A program made the position numbers and the translations under genes. From positions 1 to 64,000 of the forward strand of contig NZ_QRDX01000001.1 of the NCBI RefSeq assembly GCF_003386195.1: a stretch of 64,000 nucleotides of DNA, given 5' to 3'. Each line of letters begins with the position of its first letter. Within the stretch, counting starts at the first letter, position 1. Below the pieces are notes generated by a model. It worked only from the letters and a program-made list of their open reading frames with translations, had not been told where the DNA came from and searched no databases. This document shows positions 34,135 through 44,088 of the stretch, one piece after another. Origin of the DNA: Seonamhaeicola aphaedonensis (lineage in GTDB: Bacteria > Bacteroidota > Bacteroidia > Flavobacteriales > Flavobacteriaceae).

Positions 34135-34206
34135 AATTAATTGATTTTGCGATTTTGGTTTTCAGTGTTGGCTACCGAACCTTAAATCTGATTACTTTAA
34201 ATAATA

Positions 34207-34476
34207 TTACCAACTAGCTTTTCTAACACCAGGAATAAGGCCTTGGTTAGCCATTTCTCTAAAAGTTACACGAGAAATTCCAAAATCTCTCATATAACCT
34301 TTAGGTCTTCCTGTTAATTTACATCTATTATGCATGCGAATAGGGGAAGCATTTTTTGGTAACTTTTGTAATGCTTCATAATCTCCAGCTTCTTTCAAAG
34401 CTTTGCGTTTTGCAGCATATTTAGCTACTGTTTTAGCTCTTTTTACCTCGCGGGCTTTCATTGATTCTTTAGCCAT
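34207..34476 (-). CDS. rpsN: 30S ribosomal protein S14 (zinc-independent form)
   Basis: 89 aa; motifs [20 protein letters not shown] and [20 protein letters not shown] identify S14. Only one cysteine remains, so the four-cysteine zinc site of the short zinc-binding form is missing. The protein is shorter than the 101-aa zinc-free E. coli protein. It follows rplE by 3 bp. Confidence 0.97.
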   Translation of the reverse strand: MAKESMKAREVKRAKTVAKYAAKRKALKEAGDYEALQKLPKNASPIRMHNRCKLTGRPKGYMRDFGISRVTFREMANQGLIPGVRKASW

Positions 34477-34479
34477 AAC

Positions 34480-35031
34480 TTAGTTCTTTTTAAAAGGTAA
34501 CCCTAATTCAGTTAATAATGATTTTGCTTCTTTATCTGTTTCTGCAGAAGTTACAAATGTAATATCCATACCAGAGATTTTATTTACTTTATCAATGTTT
34601 ATCTCTGGGAAAATAATTTGCTCAGTAACACCTAAATTGTAATTACCTCTTCCATCAAAACCAGTTGCTTTAATTCCATTAAAATCTCTAACACGTGGCA
34701 ATGCAGAAGTCACTAGTCTATCTAAGAACTCATACATTCTTTCGCCACGTAATGTTACTTTAGCGCCTATTGGCATACCTTTACGTAATTTAAAAGAAGC
34801 AACGTCTTTTTTTGATATGGTTGCTACAGCTTTTTGACCAGATATAGTAGTTAACTCTTCTACAGCATGGTCAATTAACTTTTTATCTGCAACAGCGGCT
34901 CCAACACCTTTAGATATCACTATCTTTTCTAGTTTAGGAACTTGCATTACATTTTTGTATCCAAATTCATCTGTAAGAGCTGCAATTACTCTGCTTTTAT
35001 ACTCTTGCTTAAGTCTTGGTGAATATGCCAT
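34480..35031 (-). CDS. rplE: 50S ribosomal protein L5
   Basis: L5 binds 5S rRNA and contacts the P-site tRNA. Motifs: [38 protein letters not shown] and [17 protein letters not shown], with [19 protein letters not shown] near the C-terminus. 183 aa, normal. It starts 2 bp after rplX and ends 3 bp before rpsN. Confidence 0.98.
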   Translation of the reverse strand: MAYSPRLKQEYKSRVIAALTDEFGYKNVMQVPKLEKIVISKGVGAAVADKKLIDHAVEELTTISGQKAVATISKKDVASFKLRKGMPIGAKVTLRGERMYEFLDRLVTSALPRVRDFNGIKATGFDGRGNYNLGVTEQIIFPEINIDKVNKISGMDITFVTSAETDKEAKSLLTELGLPFKKN

Positions 35032-35033
35032 AA

Positions 35034-35348
35034 CTATATTACTTCATTAGATTTTACTGAAAATCTCACTTTCTTATCGCCTTCCATTCTAAAACCTACT
35101 CTTGTTGTTTCACCATTTGCAGTTAACAACGATAAGTTTGAAATATGAATTGGCGCTTCTTTCTCTACGATTCCTCCTTGAGGGTTTTGTGCACTTGGTT
35201 TTGTATGTTTCTTAACCATGTTAACTCCCTCTACAATCGCTTTGTTCTTATCTATCAATACTTTTTGTACTTTACCTTCTGCTCCTTTATGGTCTCCGGC
35301 AATTACTTTTACAGTATCTCCTGTTTTAATTTTAAGCTTTGTCATCAT
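35034..35348 (-). CDS. rplX: 50S ribosomal protein L24
   Basis: L24 initiates large-subunit assembly. The KOW motif [20 protein letters not shown] and [20 protein letters not shown] are diagnostic. 103 or 104 aa, depending on which of two adjacent ATG codons (35348, 35345) is used. It follows rplN by 9 bp. Confidence 0.97.
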   Translation of the reverse strand: MMTKLKIKTGDTVKVIAGDHKGAEGKVQKVLIDKNKAIVEGVNMVKKHTKPSAQNPQGGIVEKEAPIHISNLSLLTANGETTRVGFRMEGDKKVRFSVKSNEVI

Positions 35349-35357
35349 AATAATGTA

Positions 35358-35726
35358 TTAAAGCACCTCTGGTGCTAATGATACAATCTTCATGAATTGC
35401 TTATCACGAAGTTCTCTTGCAACAGGACCAAATACACGTGTACCTCTCATTTCTCCTTGCGGATTTAGTAATACACATGCGTTATCATCAAATCTAATAT
35501 AAGATCCGTCTGGTCTTCTTACTTCCTTTACAGTACGAACAACAACAGCTGTTGAAACAGCTCCTTTTTTAATGTTGCCGTTAGGAGTTGCATCTTTAAC
35601 AGAAACTACTATTTTGTCTCCAACTGATGCATATCTTCTTTTAGTACCACCTAGAACGCGAATAGTTAAAACTTCTTTTGCTCCGGTGTTATCTGCTACC
35701 TTAAGTCTTGATTCTTGTTGTACCAT
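35358..35726 (-). CDS. rplN: 50S ribosomal protein L14
   Basis: L14 lies at the subunit interface. Motifs: [40 protein letters not shown] and [20 protein letters not shown]. 122 aa, normal. The start codon is 2 bp past the rpsQ stop. Confidence 0.98.
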   Translation of the reverse strand: MVQQESRLKVADNTGAKEVLTIRVLGGTKRRYASVGDKIVVSVKDATPNGNIKKGAVSTAVVVRTVKEVRRPDGSYIRFDDNACVLLNPQGEMRGTRVFGPVARELRDKQFMKIVSLAPEVL

Positions 35727-35728
35727 AA

Positions 35729-35986
35729 TTACTTAGCTCTTTCAATTATTTCAACTAATCTCCAACACTTAGATTTACTCATAGGTCTTGTTTCCATGAT
35801 CCTAACAGTATCTCCTTCGTTGCAGTCGTTCTTCTCGTCGTGTGCAACGTACTTCTTCGTTTTTAAAACGAATTTTCCATACATAGGGTGCTTTACTTTT
35901 TTCACCTCAGAAACCACAATAGATTTCTGCATTTTGTTACTTGTAACAACCCCTATACGTTCTTTTCTTAAATTTCTTGTTTCCAT
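35729..35986 (-). CDS. rpsQ: 30S ribosomal protein S17
   Basis: A primary 16S-binding OB-fold protein. Motifs: [38 protein letters not shown] and [19 protein letters not shown]. 85 aa, normal. It lies between rpmC (12 bp upstream) and rplN. Confidence 0.97.
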   Translation of the reverse strand: METRNLRKERIGVVTSNKMQKSIVVSEVKKVKHPMYGKFVLKTKKYVAHDEKNDCNEGDTVRIMETRPMSKSKCWRLVEIIERAK

Positions 35987-35998
35987 CTTTCAGCAGAA

Positions 35999-36190
35999 TT
36001 ATTGTAAATCTCTTTTAGTTAACTCCGTTGCAATTCTGGCTACAGTACGTCTTACAGTACGTAACTGAATTGGATTCTCTAAAGGAGATATTGCATGAGC
36101 TAATTTTAGGTCTGAATAACTTTTTTTAGTCTCACTAAGTTTTTCTTGTAACTCAGCTGTAGATAATTCTTTAATTTCTGATTGTTTCAT
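35999..36190 (-). CDS. rpmC: 50S ribosomal protein L29
   Basis: This 63-aa helical hairpin protein at the peptide exit tunnel shows KELSTAELQEKLSETKKSY and the closing RTVRRTVARIATELTKRDLQ. It follows rplP by 12 bp, the standard order rplP-rpmC-rpsQ. Confidence 0.96.
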   Translation of the reverse strand: MKQSEIKELSTAELQEKLSETKKSYSDLKLAHAISPLENPIQLRTVRRTVARIATELTKRDLQ

Positions 36191-36202
36191 AATCTTAAAT
36201 TA

Positions 36203-36622
36203 TTATGCTTCGTAATCGCGAGCAATTAAAAACTTAGTTTTTACTGGTAATTTTTGAGCTGCTAAACGTAATGCTTCTTTAGCTACGTCTAATGGTACTC
36301 CACCAATCTCAAATAAAACGCGTCCTGGTTTTACAACAGCTACCCAATACTCTACGGCACCTTTACCTTTACCCATACGTACTTCAAGAGGCTTTTTTGT
36401 GATAGGTTTGTCTGGAAATATTTTAATCCAAAGAGACCCTTCTCTTTTCATATAACGAGTAGCAGCAATACGAGCAGCTTCAATTTGACGCGCTGTTATA
36501 AACGTTGAGTCTAATGCTTTTATACCGAAAGTTCCGTTTGAAAGTTGGTGCCCTCTTTGAGAAAGCCCTTTCATGCGTCCTTTCTGTTGCTTACGAAATT
36601 TTGTTCTTTTAGGCTGTAACAT
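36203..36622 (-). CDS. rplP: 50S ribosomal protein L16
   Basis: L16 organises the A-site region of the large subunit. Motifs: [39 protein letters not shown] and [20 protein letters not shown]. 139 aa, normal. It follows rpsC by 19 bp. Confidence 0.98.
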   Translation of the reverse strand: MLQPKRTKFRKQQKGRMKGLSQRGHQLSNGTFGIKALDSTFITARQIEAARIAATRYMKREGSLWIKIFPDKPITKKPLEVRMGKGKGAVEYWVAVVKPGRVLFEIGGVPLDVAKEALRLAAQKLPVKTKFLIARDYEA

Positions 36623-36641
36623 GTTTTTTTACTTTAAAAAA

Positions 36642-37355
36642 TTACTTTCTGCGACGAGGAGCTTTAGTTCCACGTCCGCCACCTTTTCCTTGCTTCTTAG
36701 ATAAACCAACAAGCGGAGAAAGCTCTCTTTTACCATATACTTCACCTTTCATTATCCATACTTTAACACCCAATCTACCATAAGTAGTGTGGGCTTCAAC
36801 TAAAGCATAGTCAATATCGGCTCTAAATGTTGATAAAGGAATACGTCCTTCTTTGTAATGCTCAGAACGTGCCATTTCAGCCCCGTTTAAACGACCACTA
36901 ATTTGAATTTTAATTCCTTCAGCATTCATACGCATTGTAGCAGCAATAGCCATTTTTATTGCACGACGGTAAGAAATTCTATTTTCAATTTGTCTTGCAA
37001 TACTTGATGCTACTAAAAATGCATCTAGTTCAGGTCTTTTAATCTCAAAGATGTTAATCTGAACTTCTTTTCCAGTAATCTTTTTAAGCTCTTCTTTTAA
37101 CTTGTCTACCTCTTGACCACCTTTACCGATAATAATACCAGGTCTAGCAGTAGTGATAGTAACGGTTACAAGCTTAAGAGTTCTTTCTATAATTACTCTA
37201 CTAACACTAGCTTTAGATAAACGCGCGTGAACGTATTTTCTAATCTTATCGTCTTCGGCTAGCTTGTCACCATAATCGTTTCCTCCGTACCAGTTAGATT
37301 CCCATCCTCTGATAATTCCTAAGCGATTTCCGATTGGATTTGTTTTTTGTCCCAT
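36642..37355 (-). CDS. rpsC: 30S ribosomal protein S3
   Basis: S3 forms part of the mRNA entry channel. It has the N-terminal [20 protein letters not shown], the KH domain with [19 protein letters not shown] and the C-terminal [19 protein letters not shown]. 237 aa, normal, ending in a basic [14 protein letters not shown] tail. It follows rplV by 9 bp. Confidence 0.98.
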   Translation of the reverse strand: MGQKTNPIGNRLGIIRGWESNWYGGNDYGDKLAEDDKIRKYVHARLSKASVSRVIIERTLKLVTVTITTARPGIIIGKGGQEVDKLKEELKKITGKEVQINIFEIKRPELDAFLVASSIARQIENRISYRRAIKMAIAATMRMNAEGIKIQISGRLNGAEMARSEHYKEGRIPLSTFRADIDYALVEAHTTYGRLGVKVWIMKGEVYGKRELSPLVGLSKKQGKGGGRGTKAPRRRK

Positions 37356-37364
37356 ACTTCTATC

Positions 37365-37772
37365 TTAGCTTTGTGTGTTATTGTTATCTCCAAGCACTAA
37401 GGTTACGTGGTTGGATCTTTTTCTAATTCTGTGTGCACGACCTTGAGGTGCTGGACGTAATCTCTTTAACATAGACCCACCATCAACTCTGATCTCTTTT
37501 ACAAATAATTCAGCCGACTCGATATCTGCATCTTCGTTTTTAGCTTGCCAATTAGCAATTGCTGAAAGTAATAACTTTTCTAAACGATTAGACGCTTCTT
37601 TTTGGCTAAATTTCAATATATTAAGTGCCTTTTCTACCTTTTCACCTCTTACTAAATCGGCTACTAAACGCATTTTTCTTGGTGACGTAGGACAGTTATT
37701 AAGTTTAGCAAAAGCGACTTGCTTTTTGCTTTCCTTAATAGCGTCTGCCATTTGTTTTTTACGACTTCCCAT
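37365..37772 (-). CDS. rplV: 50S ribosomal protein L22
   Basis: L22 lines the exit tunnel through a long beta hairpin. Motifs: [19 protein letters not shown] and the hairpin end [20 protein letters not shown]. 135 aa against 110 in E. coli, longer mainly at the N-terminus ([20 protein letters not shown]). It follows rpsS by 5 bp. Confidence 0.97.
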   Translation of the reverse strand: MGSRKKQMADAIKESKKQVAFAKLNNCPTSPRKMRLVADLVRGEKVEKALNILKFSQKEASNRLEKLLLSAIANWQAKNEDADIESAELFVKEIRVDGGSMLKRLRPAPQGRAHRIRKRSNHVTLVLGDNNNTQS

Positions 37773-37777
37773 AGCTC

Positions 37778-38056
37778 TTATTTTTTACCTTTATTTTTTG
37801 CACCTGCATGTCCACGGAATGAACGTGTTGGTGAAAATTCTCCTAACTTATGACCTACCATATTCTCTGTTACATAAACAGGGACAAATTGACGACCATT
37901 ATGTACTGCTATTGTTTGTCCAACAAAATCAGGTGTAATCATACTAGCTCTAGACCAAGTTTTGATAACTGTTTTTTTGTTAGCTTCAACGTTTGCAGCC
38001 ACTTTTCTTTCTAATTTATAATGAACGTAAGGTCCTTTTTTTAGTGATCTTGCCAT
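37778..38056 (-). CDS. rpsS: 30S ribosomal protein S19
   Basis: S19 pairs with S13 in the head of the small subunit. Motifs: [37 protein letters not shown] and [17 protein letters not shown]. 92 aa, normal. It starts 3 bp after rplB. Confidence 0.98.
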   Translation of the reverse strand: MARSLKKGPYVHYKLERKVAANVEANKKTVIKTWSRASMITPDFVGQTIAVHNGRQFVPVYVTENMVGHKLGEFSPTRSFRGHAGAKNKGKK

Positions 38057-38059
38057 GTC

Positions 38060-38887
38060 TTATTTCTTTCTACGTTCTACAATATATTTGTTACTCGCTT
38101 TTGTTTTAGAACGGGTTCTATAACCTTTAGCAGGTATACCGTTTCTAGAACGTGGGTGACCACCTGAAGCACGACCTTCACCACCACCCATTGGATGATC
38201 AATTGGGTTCATTACTACTGGTCTTGTTCTTGGCCTTCTACCTAACCATCTTGTTCTACCAGCTTTACCAGACACTAACAACTGATGATCTGAGTTAGAA
38301 ACAACGCCGATAGTAGCCATACAAGTAACTAATACTAAACGCGTTTCACCAGAAGGTAATTTGATAGTAGCAAACTTACCATCTCTTGCCATTAACTGTG
38401 CAAAAGCTCCAGCACTACGTGCCATAACAGCACCTTGACCAGGACGTAATTCTACACAAGAAATTATGGTTCCTAATGGAATTTCACTTAAAGGCATTGC
38501 ATTACCAATTTCAGGAGCAATTCCTTGTTCACCAGACACTACATTTTGTCCAACCTGTAAACCATTTTGAGCAATGATGTAACGCTTCTCGCCATCTTGA
38601 TAGTTCAATAAGGCTATAAAAGCTGATCTGTTAGGATCGTATTCTATAGTTTTAACCTCCGCTGGAATACCAGTTTTGTTACGTTTAAAATCAATAACAC
38701 GATACTTTCTCTTATGACCTCCACCTTTATAGCGCATGGTCATTTTTCCTTGACTGTTTCTACCACCTGAACGTTTTTTCGGAGCCAATAAACTTTTCTC
38801 CGGCTTATCAGTAGTAATGGCGTCAAATCCATTTACTACTCTAAATCGCTGTCCTGGTGTGATTGGTTTTAATTTTCTTACTGACAT
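38060..38887 (-). CDS. rplB: 50S ribosomal protein L2
   Basis: L2 is needed for subunit joining and peptidyl transfer. The conserved [38 protein letters not shown] and the C-terminal [20 protein letters not shown] are present. 275 aa, normal. It follows rplW by 10 bp. Confidence 0.98.
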   Translation of the reverse strand: MSVRKLKPITPGQRFRVVNGFDAITTDKPEKSLLAPKKRSGGRNSQGKMTMRYKGGGHKRKYRVIDFKRNKTGIPAEVKTIEYDPNRSAFIALLNYQDGEKRYIIAQNGLQVGQNVVSGEQGIAPEIGNAMPLSEIPLGTIISCVELRPGQGAVMARSAGAFAQLMARDGKFATIKLPSGETRLVLVTCMATIGVVSNSDHQLLVSGKAGRTRWLGRRPRTRPVVMNPIDHPMGGGEGRASGGHPRSRNGIPAKGYRTRSKTKASNKYIVERRKK

Positions 38888-38897
38888 TGTTGTCTAA

Positions 38898-39188
38898 TTA
38901 CATATTAGCATATAAATCAATCATTTCACCTTCCGCCAGTTGTACAATTGCCTTTTTTACAGCATTTGTTTTACCATGTTGAATACCAGTTTTTGTATAC
39001 TTGGTACTACGATCTGGACGGACATTTATAGTACGAACTTTTTCAACAGAAACACCATAAGTAGCCTCTACAGCTTTTTTGATTTCCACCTTGTTCGCCT
39101 TTGTATTCACCGCGAAAGTATAGCAGTTATTTAACTCACTATCTGCAGTCGCTTTTTCTGTGATTATAGGTTTAATTAAGATACTCAT
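38898..39188 (-). CDS. rplW: 50S ribosomal protein L23
   Basis: L23 is the docking site for trigger factor and SRP at the tunnel exit. Motifs: ILIKPIITEKATADSELN, YTFAVNTKANKVEIKKAVEA and YGVSVEKVRTINVRPDRS. 96 aa, normal. It follows rplD by 8 bp. Confidence 0.97.
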   Translation of the reverse strand: MSILIKPIITEKATADSELNNCYTFAVNTKANKVEIKKAVEATYGVSVEKVRTINVRPDRSTKYTKTGIQHGKTNAVKKAIVQLAEGEMIDLYANM

Positions 39189-39196
39189 ACTGTGTC

Positions 39197-39826
39197 TTAT
39201 TTACTTAAGTTAGATTCAATTCCTTCTAAAGCGCCTTCTAAAAACACTACTTGATTTGCATTTAAAATCTTATAAGTGCTTAATTCTGAATTAGTTATAA
39301 CCTCAGAACCCTTTAAATTGCGCGATGACAAATATACGTTATTATTTGACCCACCCAACACAAACAAAGACTTTTTGTTTTCTAAGTCTAACGCCTTTAA
39401 AACAGCAGTAAAGTTTTTAGTTTTTGGAGCCTCAAAATTGAAGTCTTCTAAAACCGTAATTGCCTTTTCTCCTGCTTTAATACTTAATGCAGATTTACGC
39501 GCTAAACGCTTTAAGTTTTTATTAAGTTTAAAACTGTAGTTTCTAGGTCTAGGTCCGAACATACGCCCACCACCTTTAAATACACCAGACTTAATACTAC
39601 CAGCTCTAGCAGTACCAGTTCCTTTTTGTTTCTTAATCTTACGAGTACTTCCAACAATCTCACCTCTTTCTTTAGATTTGTGAGTCCCTTGACGTTGGTT
39701 AGCTAAATACTGCTTAACGTCTAAGTATACCGCATGATTATTTGGTTCAATAGCAAACACATCGTTAGAAAGCTCCGCTTGTCTACCTGTGTCTTTTCCG
39801 TTTATGTCTAAAACTGCTACTTTCAT
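39197..39826 (-). CDS. rplD: 50S ribosomal protein L4
   Basis: L4 reaches into the exit tunnel and, in E. coli, represses the S10 operon. Motifs: [40 protein letters not shown] and [20 protein letters not shown]. 209 aa, normal. The start overlaps the rplC stop by one base. A terminator hairpin between rpsJ and rplC (40475-40513) sits upstream of the rplC-rplD pair and could be its regulatory target. Confidence 0.98.
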   Translation of the reverse strand: MKVAVLDINGKDTGRQAELSNDVFAIEPNNHAVYLDVKQYLANQRQGTHKSKERGEIVGSTRKIKKQKGTGTARAGSIKSGVFKGGGRMFGPRPRNYSFKLNKNLKRLARKSALSIKAGEKAITVLEDFNFEAPKTKNFTAVLKALDLENKKSLFVLGGSNNNVYLSSRNLKGSEVITNSELSTYKILNANQVVFLEGALEGIESNLSK

Positions 39827-40443
39827 TACTTACGAATAATTACATAAGAATTTTTATGCCCAGGCACACAACCTTTAACAACAAGTAAGTTCTTTTCAGC
39901 AACTACTTTTAAAACTCTTAAATTTTGTACTTTCACTTTTTCTCCACCCATTCTTCCGGCCATTTTCAAACCTTTGAAAACTCTAGCAGGATAAGATGCA
40001 GCTCCAATAGAACCAGGCGCTCTTAAACGGTTATGTTGACCGTGCGTAGATTGACCCACACCACCAAAACCGTGACGTTTTACAACACCTTGAAATCCTT
40101 TTCCTTTTGATGTTCCAGAGATATCAACAAATTCTCCTTCAGCAAAATGCTCAACAGTAATAGCATCTCCTAATTTGTACTCCTCGTCAAAACCTTTAAA
40201 CTCAACGACCTTGCGTTTAACAGAAGTACCTGCTTTCTTAGCATGACCTAGGTCTGCTTTGGTAGCACTTTTTTCTGTCGCGTCATCGAAACCTAATTGA
40301 ACAGCCTTATAGCCGTCAACCTCTTCAGTTCTGACTTGGGTAACGATACATGGTCCAGCTTCGATTACTGTACAAGGAATGTTCTTCCCGTTTTCATCAA
40401 AGATGCTGGTCATACCGATTTTTTTTCCAATTAACCCAGACAT
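39826..40443 (-). CDS. rplC: 50S ribosomal protein L3
   Basis: L3 is an early assembly protein near the peptidyl transferase centre. Motifs: [39 protein letters not shown] and [20 protein letters not shown]. 205 aa, normal. It is separated from rpsJ by 141 bp, unusually long for this operon, and that spacer contains terminator-like structure. Confidence 0.98.
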   Translation of the reverse strand: MSGLIGKKIGMTSIFDENGKNIPCTVIEAGPCIVTQVRTEEVDGYKAVQLGFDDATEKSATKADLGHAKKAGTSVKRKVVEFKGFDEEYKLGDAITVEHFAEGEFVDISGTSKGKGFQGVVKRHGFGGVGQSTHGQHNRLRAPGSIGAASYPARVFKGLKMAGRMGGEKVKVQNLRVLKVVAEKNLLVVKGCVPGHKNSYVIIRK

Positions 40444-40584
40444 AATTTAATTATTAATTTATTATTACTTATTTAAAAAATTTCAGGGACAAAATACCTT
40501 TCGTCCCTGAAATGTATTTTTCCGTTTTTCCCGCGACCGCATCGGTGGGACATGTTTCATTTCTGCTGTAAGCAGAAATTATAA
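40444..40584 (-). promoter_or_regulatory. Structured leader between rpsJ and rplC (possible r-protein attenuator)
   Basis: On the minus-strand RNA three structures follow one another: stem AUUUCUGC/GCAGAAAU with a 5-nt loop (40559-40579), a GC-rich ACCG/CGGU core with flanking CCC/GGG around 40527-40551, and the terminator hairpin 40480-40513. The spacer is by far the most structured and GC-rich in the upstream half of the super-operon. Control by a ribosomal protein such as L4 is inferred from position only. Confidence 0.4.
40475..40513 (-). terminator. Terminator or attenuator hairpin inside the S10 operon
   Basis: An 11-bp perfect stem (40480-40490 ATTTCAGGGAC with 40503-40513 GTCCCTGAAAT) and a 12-nt loop is followed on the minus strand by six T (plus-strand A run 40475-40480). 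Since essential rplC and all genes behind it lie downstream, it must be conditional or leaky. Confidence 0.7.
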
Positions 40585-40890
40585 CTATACCTTAATCTCT
40601 ACTTCAACACCACTTGGTAATTCAAGCTTCATTAACGCATCAATAGTTTTTGATGACGAAGAGTAAATATCCATTAATCTTTTGTATGAAGATAATTGAA
40701 ATTGTTCTCTTGATTTCTTGTTTACGTGTGGAGAACGTAGTACAGTAAAAATCTTTTTGTGTGTTGGTAGTGGAATTGGACCAGTTACAACAGCTCCAGT
40801 ACTTTTTACTGTTTTAACGATTTTATCAGCAGACTTATCTACTAAATTATGATCGTATGATTTTAATTTTATTCTGATTTTTTGACTCAT
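40585..40890 (-). CDS. rpsJ: 30S ribosomal protein S10
   Basis: S10 joins the head of the small subunit and transcription antitermination with NusB. Motifs: [39 protein letters not shown] and [19 protein letters not shown]. 101 aa, normal. It starts 11 bp after fusA; no tuf gene intervenes. It is cut off from rplC by a structured 141-bp spacer with a terminator-like hairpin. Confidence 0.98.
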   Translation of the reverse strand: MSQKIRIKLKSYDHNLVDKSADKIVKTVKSTGAVVTGPIPLPTHKKIFTVLRSPHVNKKSREQFQLSSYKRLMDIYSSSSKTIDALMKLELPSGVEVEIKV

Positions 40891-40901
40891 TTTCTTAGAT
40901 T

Positions 40902-43028
40902 TTAAGCTTCAACTCCTTTAGCTGCTTTGATTACTTCTTCAGATATATTTGAAGGAGTTTCAGCGTAATGTGAAAACTCCATTGTAGAAGTGGCTCTACC
41001 TGATGATAAAGTTCTTAAAGAAGTAACATAACCAAACATTTCTGATAATGGGACCAAAGCCTTAACAACCTTAGATCCAGCTCTATCACTCATGTCATTT
41101 ACCTGACCTCGTCTTCTGTTCAAGTCACCTACTATATCCCCCATGTTTTCTTCTGGAGTCAATACTTCTAACTTCATGATTGGCTCCATGATTACAGCTT
41201 TTGCAGCTTTTGCGGCAGCTTTAAATCCAAGTTTTGCAGCCAATTCGAATGATAATTGATCAGAATCTACATCGTGATAAGAACCATCTGTTAAAGTAAC
41301 TTTCATAGCATCTACCTCATATCCTGCTAAAGGGCCATTAACCATAGCCATTTTGAATCCTTTCTCAACCGAAGGAATAAATTCTTTTGGAACATTACCA
41401 CCTTTAATTTCAGAAACAAATTCTAGACCTTGTTTACCTTCTTCAGCAGGCTCCAATGTGAATACAATATCTGCAAATTTACCACGACCACCAGATTGTT
41501 TCTTATAAACCTCTCTGTGTTCAGCACGCTGGGTAATGGCTTCTTTGTACTCTACTTGTGGTTGACCTTGATTTACCTCAACCTTAAACTCACGCTTAAG
41601 ACGGTCAACAATAATATCTAAGTGAAGCTCACCCATACCAGAAATAATAGTCTGTCCCGAGGCTTCATCTGTTCTAACAGTAAATGTTGGATCTTCTTCA
41701 GCCAATTTACCTAAAGCCATTCCTAATTTATCAACATCTGCCTTAGTTTTAGGCTCAACAGCGATACCAATTACAGGATCAGGGAAATCCATAGACTCTA
41801 GAACAATAGGAGCTTTTTCATCAGATAAAGTATCACCTGTTTTAATGTCTTTAAACCCTACAGCTGCTCCAATATCTCCTGCTTCAATATATTCTATTGC
41901 ATTTTGCTTGTTAGAATGCATTTGATAGATACGAGAAATACGCTCTTTTTTACCAGAACGATTGTTCAACACGTAAGAACCTGCATCTAAACGACCAGAA
42001 TATGCTCTGAAGAATGCTAAACGACCTACGAAAGGATCGGTAGCAATTTTAAATGCTAATGCAGCAAAAGGCGCGCTAGCATCAGGTTTACGAGAAATCT
42101 CCGCACCTGTATCAGGATCTGTTCCTTTAATATTATCTCTATCTAATGGTGAAGGTAAATAACGACATACAGCGTCTAATAAAAACTGTACACCTTTATT
42201 TTTAAATGAAGAACCACAAATCATAGGAATGATAGCCATATCCATTACGGCAGCTCTAAGTGCAGCGTGCACTTCTTCTTCTGTAATAGAATCTTCATCT
42301 TCCATGAATTTTTCTAAAAGATTCTCATCATAAGTAGCAACTTCTTCAATAAGTAACGCTCTGTATTTTTGAGCTTCTTCTTTTAACTCTTCTGGAATAT
42401 CAATTACATCAAATGTAGCCCCTTGAGTTTCATCATGCCATACAATAGCTCTATTCTTTACAAGGTCTACAATTCCTTTAAAGTCTACTTCATCACCAAT
42501 ATTCAATACAATTGGCACTGCATTAGACTTCAACATATCTTTAACTTGCTGACAAACCGCTAAGAAGTTTGAACCTTGACGGTCCATTTTATTAACGAAA
42601 CCAATTCTAGGAACTTTATAGTTATCAGCTAATCTCCAGTTAGTTTCAGATTGTGGCTCAACACCATCAACCGCACTAAATAAGAATACTAATCCATCTA
42701 ATACACGTAACGAACGGTTCACCTCTACAGTAAAATCAACGTGACCGGGAGTATCAATAATATTAAAATGGTAAGGTTTTGTTTCATCTATTGGCTGCCC
42801 ATTTTTTAATGGAAAGTTCCATGTACAAGTAGTTGCAGCTGAAGTGATAGTAATACCTCTTTCTTGCTCTTGCTCCATCCAGTCCATAGTCGCAGCACCA
42901 TCATGAACTTCACCAATTTTGTGCGATACACCTGTATAATAAAGTATACGCTCAGTTGTTGTAGTTTTACCCGCATCAATATGAGCAGCAATACCAATAT
43001 TTCTAGTATATTTTAAATCTCTTGCCAT
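40902..43028 (-). CDS. fusA: Elongation factor G
   Basis: EF-G drives ribosomal translocation with GTP. The G domain has the P loop [12 protein letters not shown] (about 14-25), the switch [21 protein letters not shown] and NKMDRQG; domains II-V follow, with the domain IV signature [13 protein letters not shown] and [20 protein letters not shown]. 708 aa, normal. It lies 8 bp after rpsG, and rpsJ follows, so the str and S10 operons are fused. Confidence 0.98.
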   Translation of the reverse strand: MARDLKYTRNIGIAAHIDAGKTTTTERILYYTGVSHKIGEVHDGAATMDWMEQEQERGITITSAATTCTWNFPLKNGQPIDETKPYHFNIIDTPGHVDFTVEVNRSLRVLDGLVFLFSAVDGVEPQSETNWRLADNYKVPRIGFVNKMDRQGSNFLAVCQQVKDMLKSNAVPIVLNIGDEVDFKGIVDLVKNRAIVWHDETQGATFDVIDIPEELKEEAQKYRALLIEEVATYDENLLEKFMEDEDSITEEEVHAALRAAVMDMAIIPMICGSSFKNKGVQFLLDAVCRYLPSPLDRDNIKGTDPDTGAEISRKPDASAPFAALAFKIATDPFVGRLAFFRAYSGRLDAGSYVLNNRSGKKERISRIYQMHSNKQNAIEYIEAGDIGAAVGFKDIKTGDTLSDEKAPIVLESMDFPDPVIGIAVEPKTKADVDKLGMALGKLAEEDPTFTVRTDEASGQTIISGMGELHLDIIVDRLKREFKVEVNQGQPQVEYKEAITQRAEHREVYKKQSGGRGKFADIVFTLEPAEEGKQGLEFVSEIKGGNVPKEFIPSVEKGFKMAMVNGPLAGYEVDAMKVTLTDGSYHDVDSDQLSFELAAKLGFKAAAKAAKAVIMEPIMKLEVLTPEENMGDIVGDLNRRRGQVNDMSDRAGSKVVKALVPLSEMFGYVTSLRTLSSGRATSTMEFSHYAETPSNISEEVIKAAKGVEA

Positions 43029-43036
43029 GTCGTTAA

Positions 43037-43513
43037 TTAAAATCTAAAGTGTGAGAATGCTTTATTTGCTTCCGCCATTTTGTGAGTATCAACTCTTTTC
43101 TTAACAGCAGCACCTTCTTCTTTAGCAGCAGCTAAAATTTCAGCAGCTAATTTTTGAGCCATTGATTTTTCATTACGCTTACGTGCGTAACTAATTAGCC
43201 ATTTCATTGCTGTAGAAATTTTTCTATCTGGACGGATTTGCATTGGAATTTGGAATGTAGCACCACCAACACGACGGCTACGTACTTCTACGTGAGGCAT
43301 CACATTAGATAAAGCATCTTTCCAAAGCTCTAAAGCCGTTTTTTCTTCACCTGTCTTTTTAGCATCTACAATATCAATAGCATCATAGAATACTTTGAAT
43401 GCTACAGACTTCTTCCCATCCCACATTAGGTTGTTTACAAAACGCGTAACCAATTGATCGTTAAACCTTGGGTCTGGTAAAAGAGGTCTCTTTTTAGCTT
43501 GTCTTTTTCTCAT
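43037..43513 (-). CDS. rpsG: 30S ribosomal protein S7
   Basis: S7 organises the head of the small subunit and lines the E site. Motifs: [37 protein letters not shown] and [20 protein letters not shown]. 158 aa, normal. It follows rpsL by 22 bp. Confidence 0.98.
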   Translation of the reverse strand: MRKRQAKKRPLLPDPRFNDQLVTRFVNNLMWDGKKSVAFKVFYDAIDIVDAKKTGEEKTALELWKDALSNVMPHVEVRSRRVGGATFQIPMQIRPDRKISTAMKWLISYARKRNEKSMAQKLAAEILAAAKEEGAAVKKRVDTHKMAEANKAFSHFRF

Positions 43514-43535
43514 GTCTTCTTCTTAAAGTGTTTAA

Positions 43536-43910
43536 TTACTTTTTAGGGCGTTTAGCACCATACTTAGATCTACGTTGTGTTCTACCTTGTACACCAGCGG
43601 TATCCAAAGCTCCACGCACAATGTGATATCTAACACCTGGCAAATCTTTTACCCTTCCACCTCTAACCAATACTATCGAGTGCTCTTGAAGATTATGTCC
43701 TTCACCACCAATGTATGCATTAACCTCGTTACCGTTTGTTAAACGAACCCTAGCCACCTTTCTCATTGCTGAGTTAGGTTTTTTAGGTGTTGTTGTGTAA
43801 ACACGAGTACATACACCACGTCTTTGTGGACAAGAATCTAAAGCAGCCGATTTACTCTTCTTGGTTATTTTGGCTCTTCCTGTTCTTACTAATTGCGAAA
43901 TTGTTGGCAT
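43536..43910 (-). CDS. rpsL: 30S ribosomal protein S12
   Basis: S12 sits at the decoding centre. Motifs: [40 protein letters not shown] and the loop [19 protein letters not shown]. 124 aa, normal. The Lys in TTPKKPNSA, site of streptomycin-resistance changes, has the sensitive-type residue. It is the first gene of the super-operon, with a promoter 44 bp upstream. Confidence 0.98.
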   Translation of the reverse strand: MPTISQLVRTGRAKITKKSKSAALDSCPQRRGVCTRVYTTTPKKPNSAMRKVARVRLTNGNEVNAYIGGEGHNLQEHSIVLVRGGRVKDLPGVRYHIVRGALDTAGVQGRTQRRSKYGAKRPKK

Positions 43911-43935
43911 ATATGAATTATATAAAATTTTAAAT

Positions 43936-43983
43936 CCTCTTATTAGAGGGCTGCAAAGGTAGAAATTAAAATGAATTATTCAA
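43936..43983 (-). promoter_or_regulatory. Promoter and leader hairpin of the ribosomal super-operon
   Basis: The minus strand has TTG (43981-43983), a 19-bp spacer and TACCTTTG (43954-43961), a perfect match to TTG-N19-TAnnTTTG. Just downstream of the expected transcription start lies a small hairpin CCTCT-AATA-AGAGG (43936-43949) in the leader. This is the strongest promoter match in the window and fits a highly expressed operon. Confidence 0.85.
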
Positions 43984-44088
43984 ACCCTAATTCATTAATT
44001 TTCAAGGTAATTTAAATTTATACCGAAAAGCTATATTATTACTGTGGTTTTTACGTTAGTTTTACAGTAAAAACTTAGCCATTTCAAA

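Noticed and set aside
40891-40901. A lost tuf gene between fusA and rpsJ
   Set aside because: The spacer is only 11 bp and the order fusA-rpsJ is a normal state in Bacteroidota; tuf lies elsewhere.
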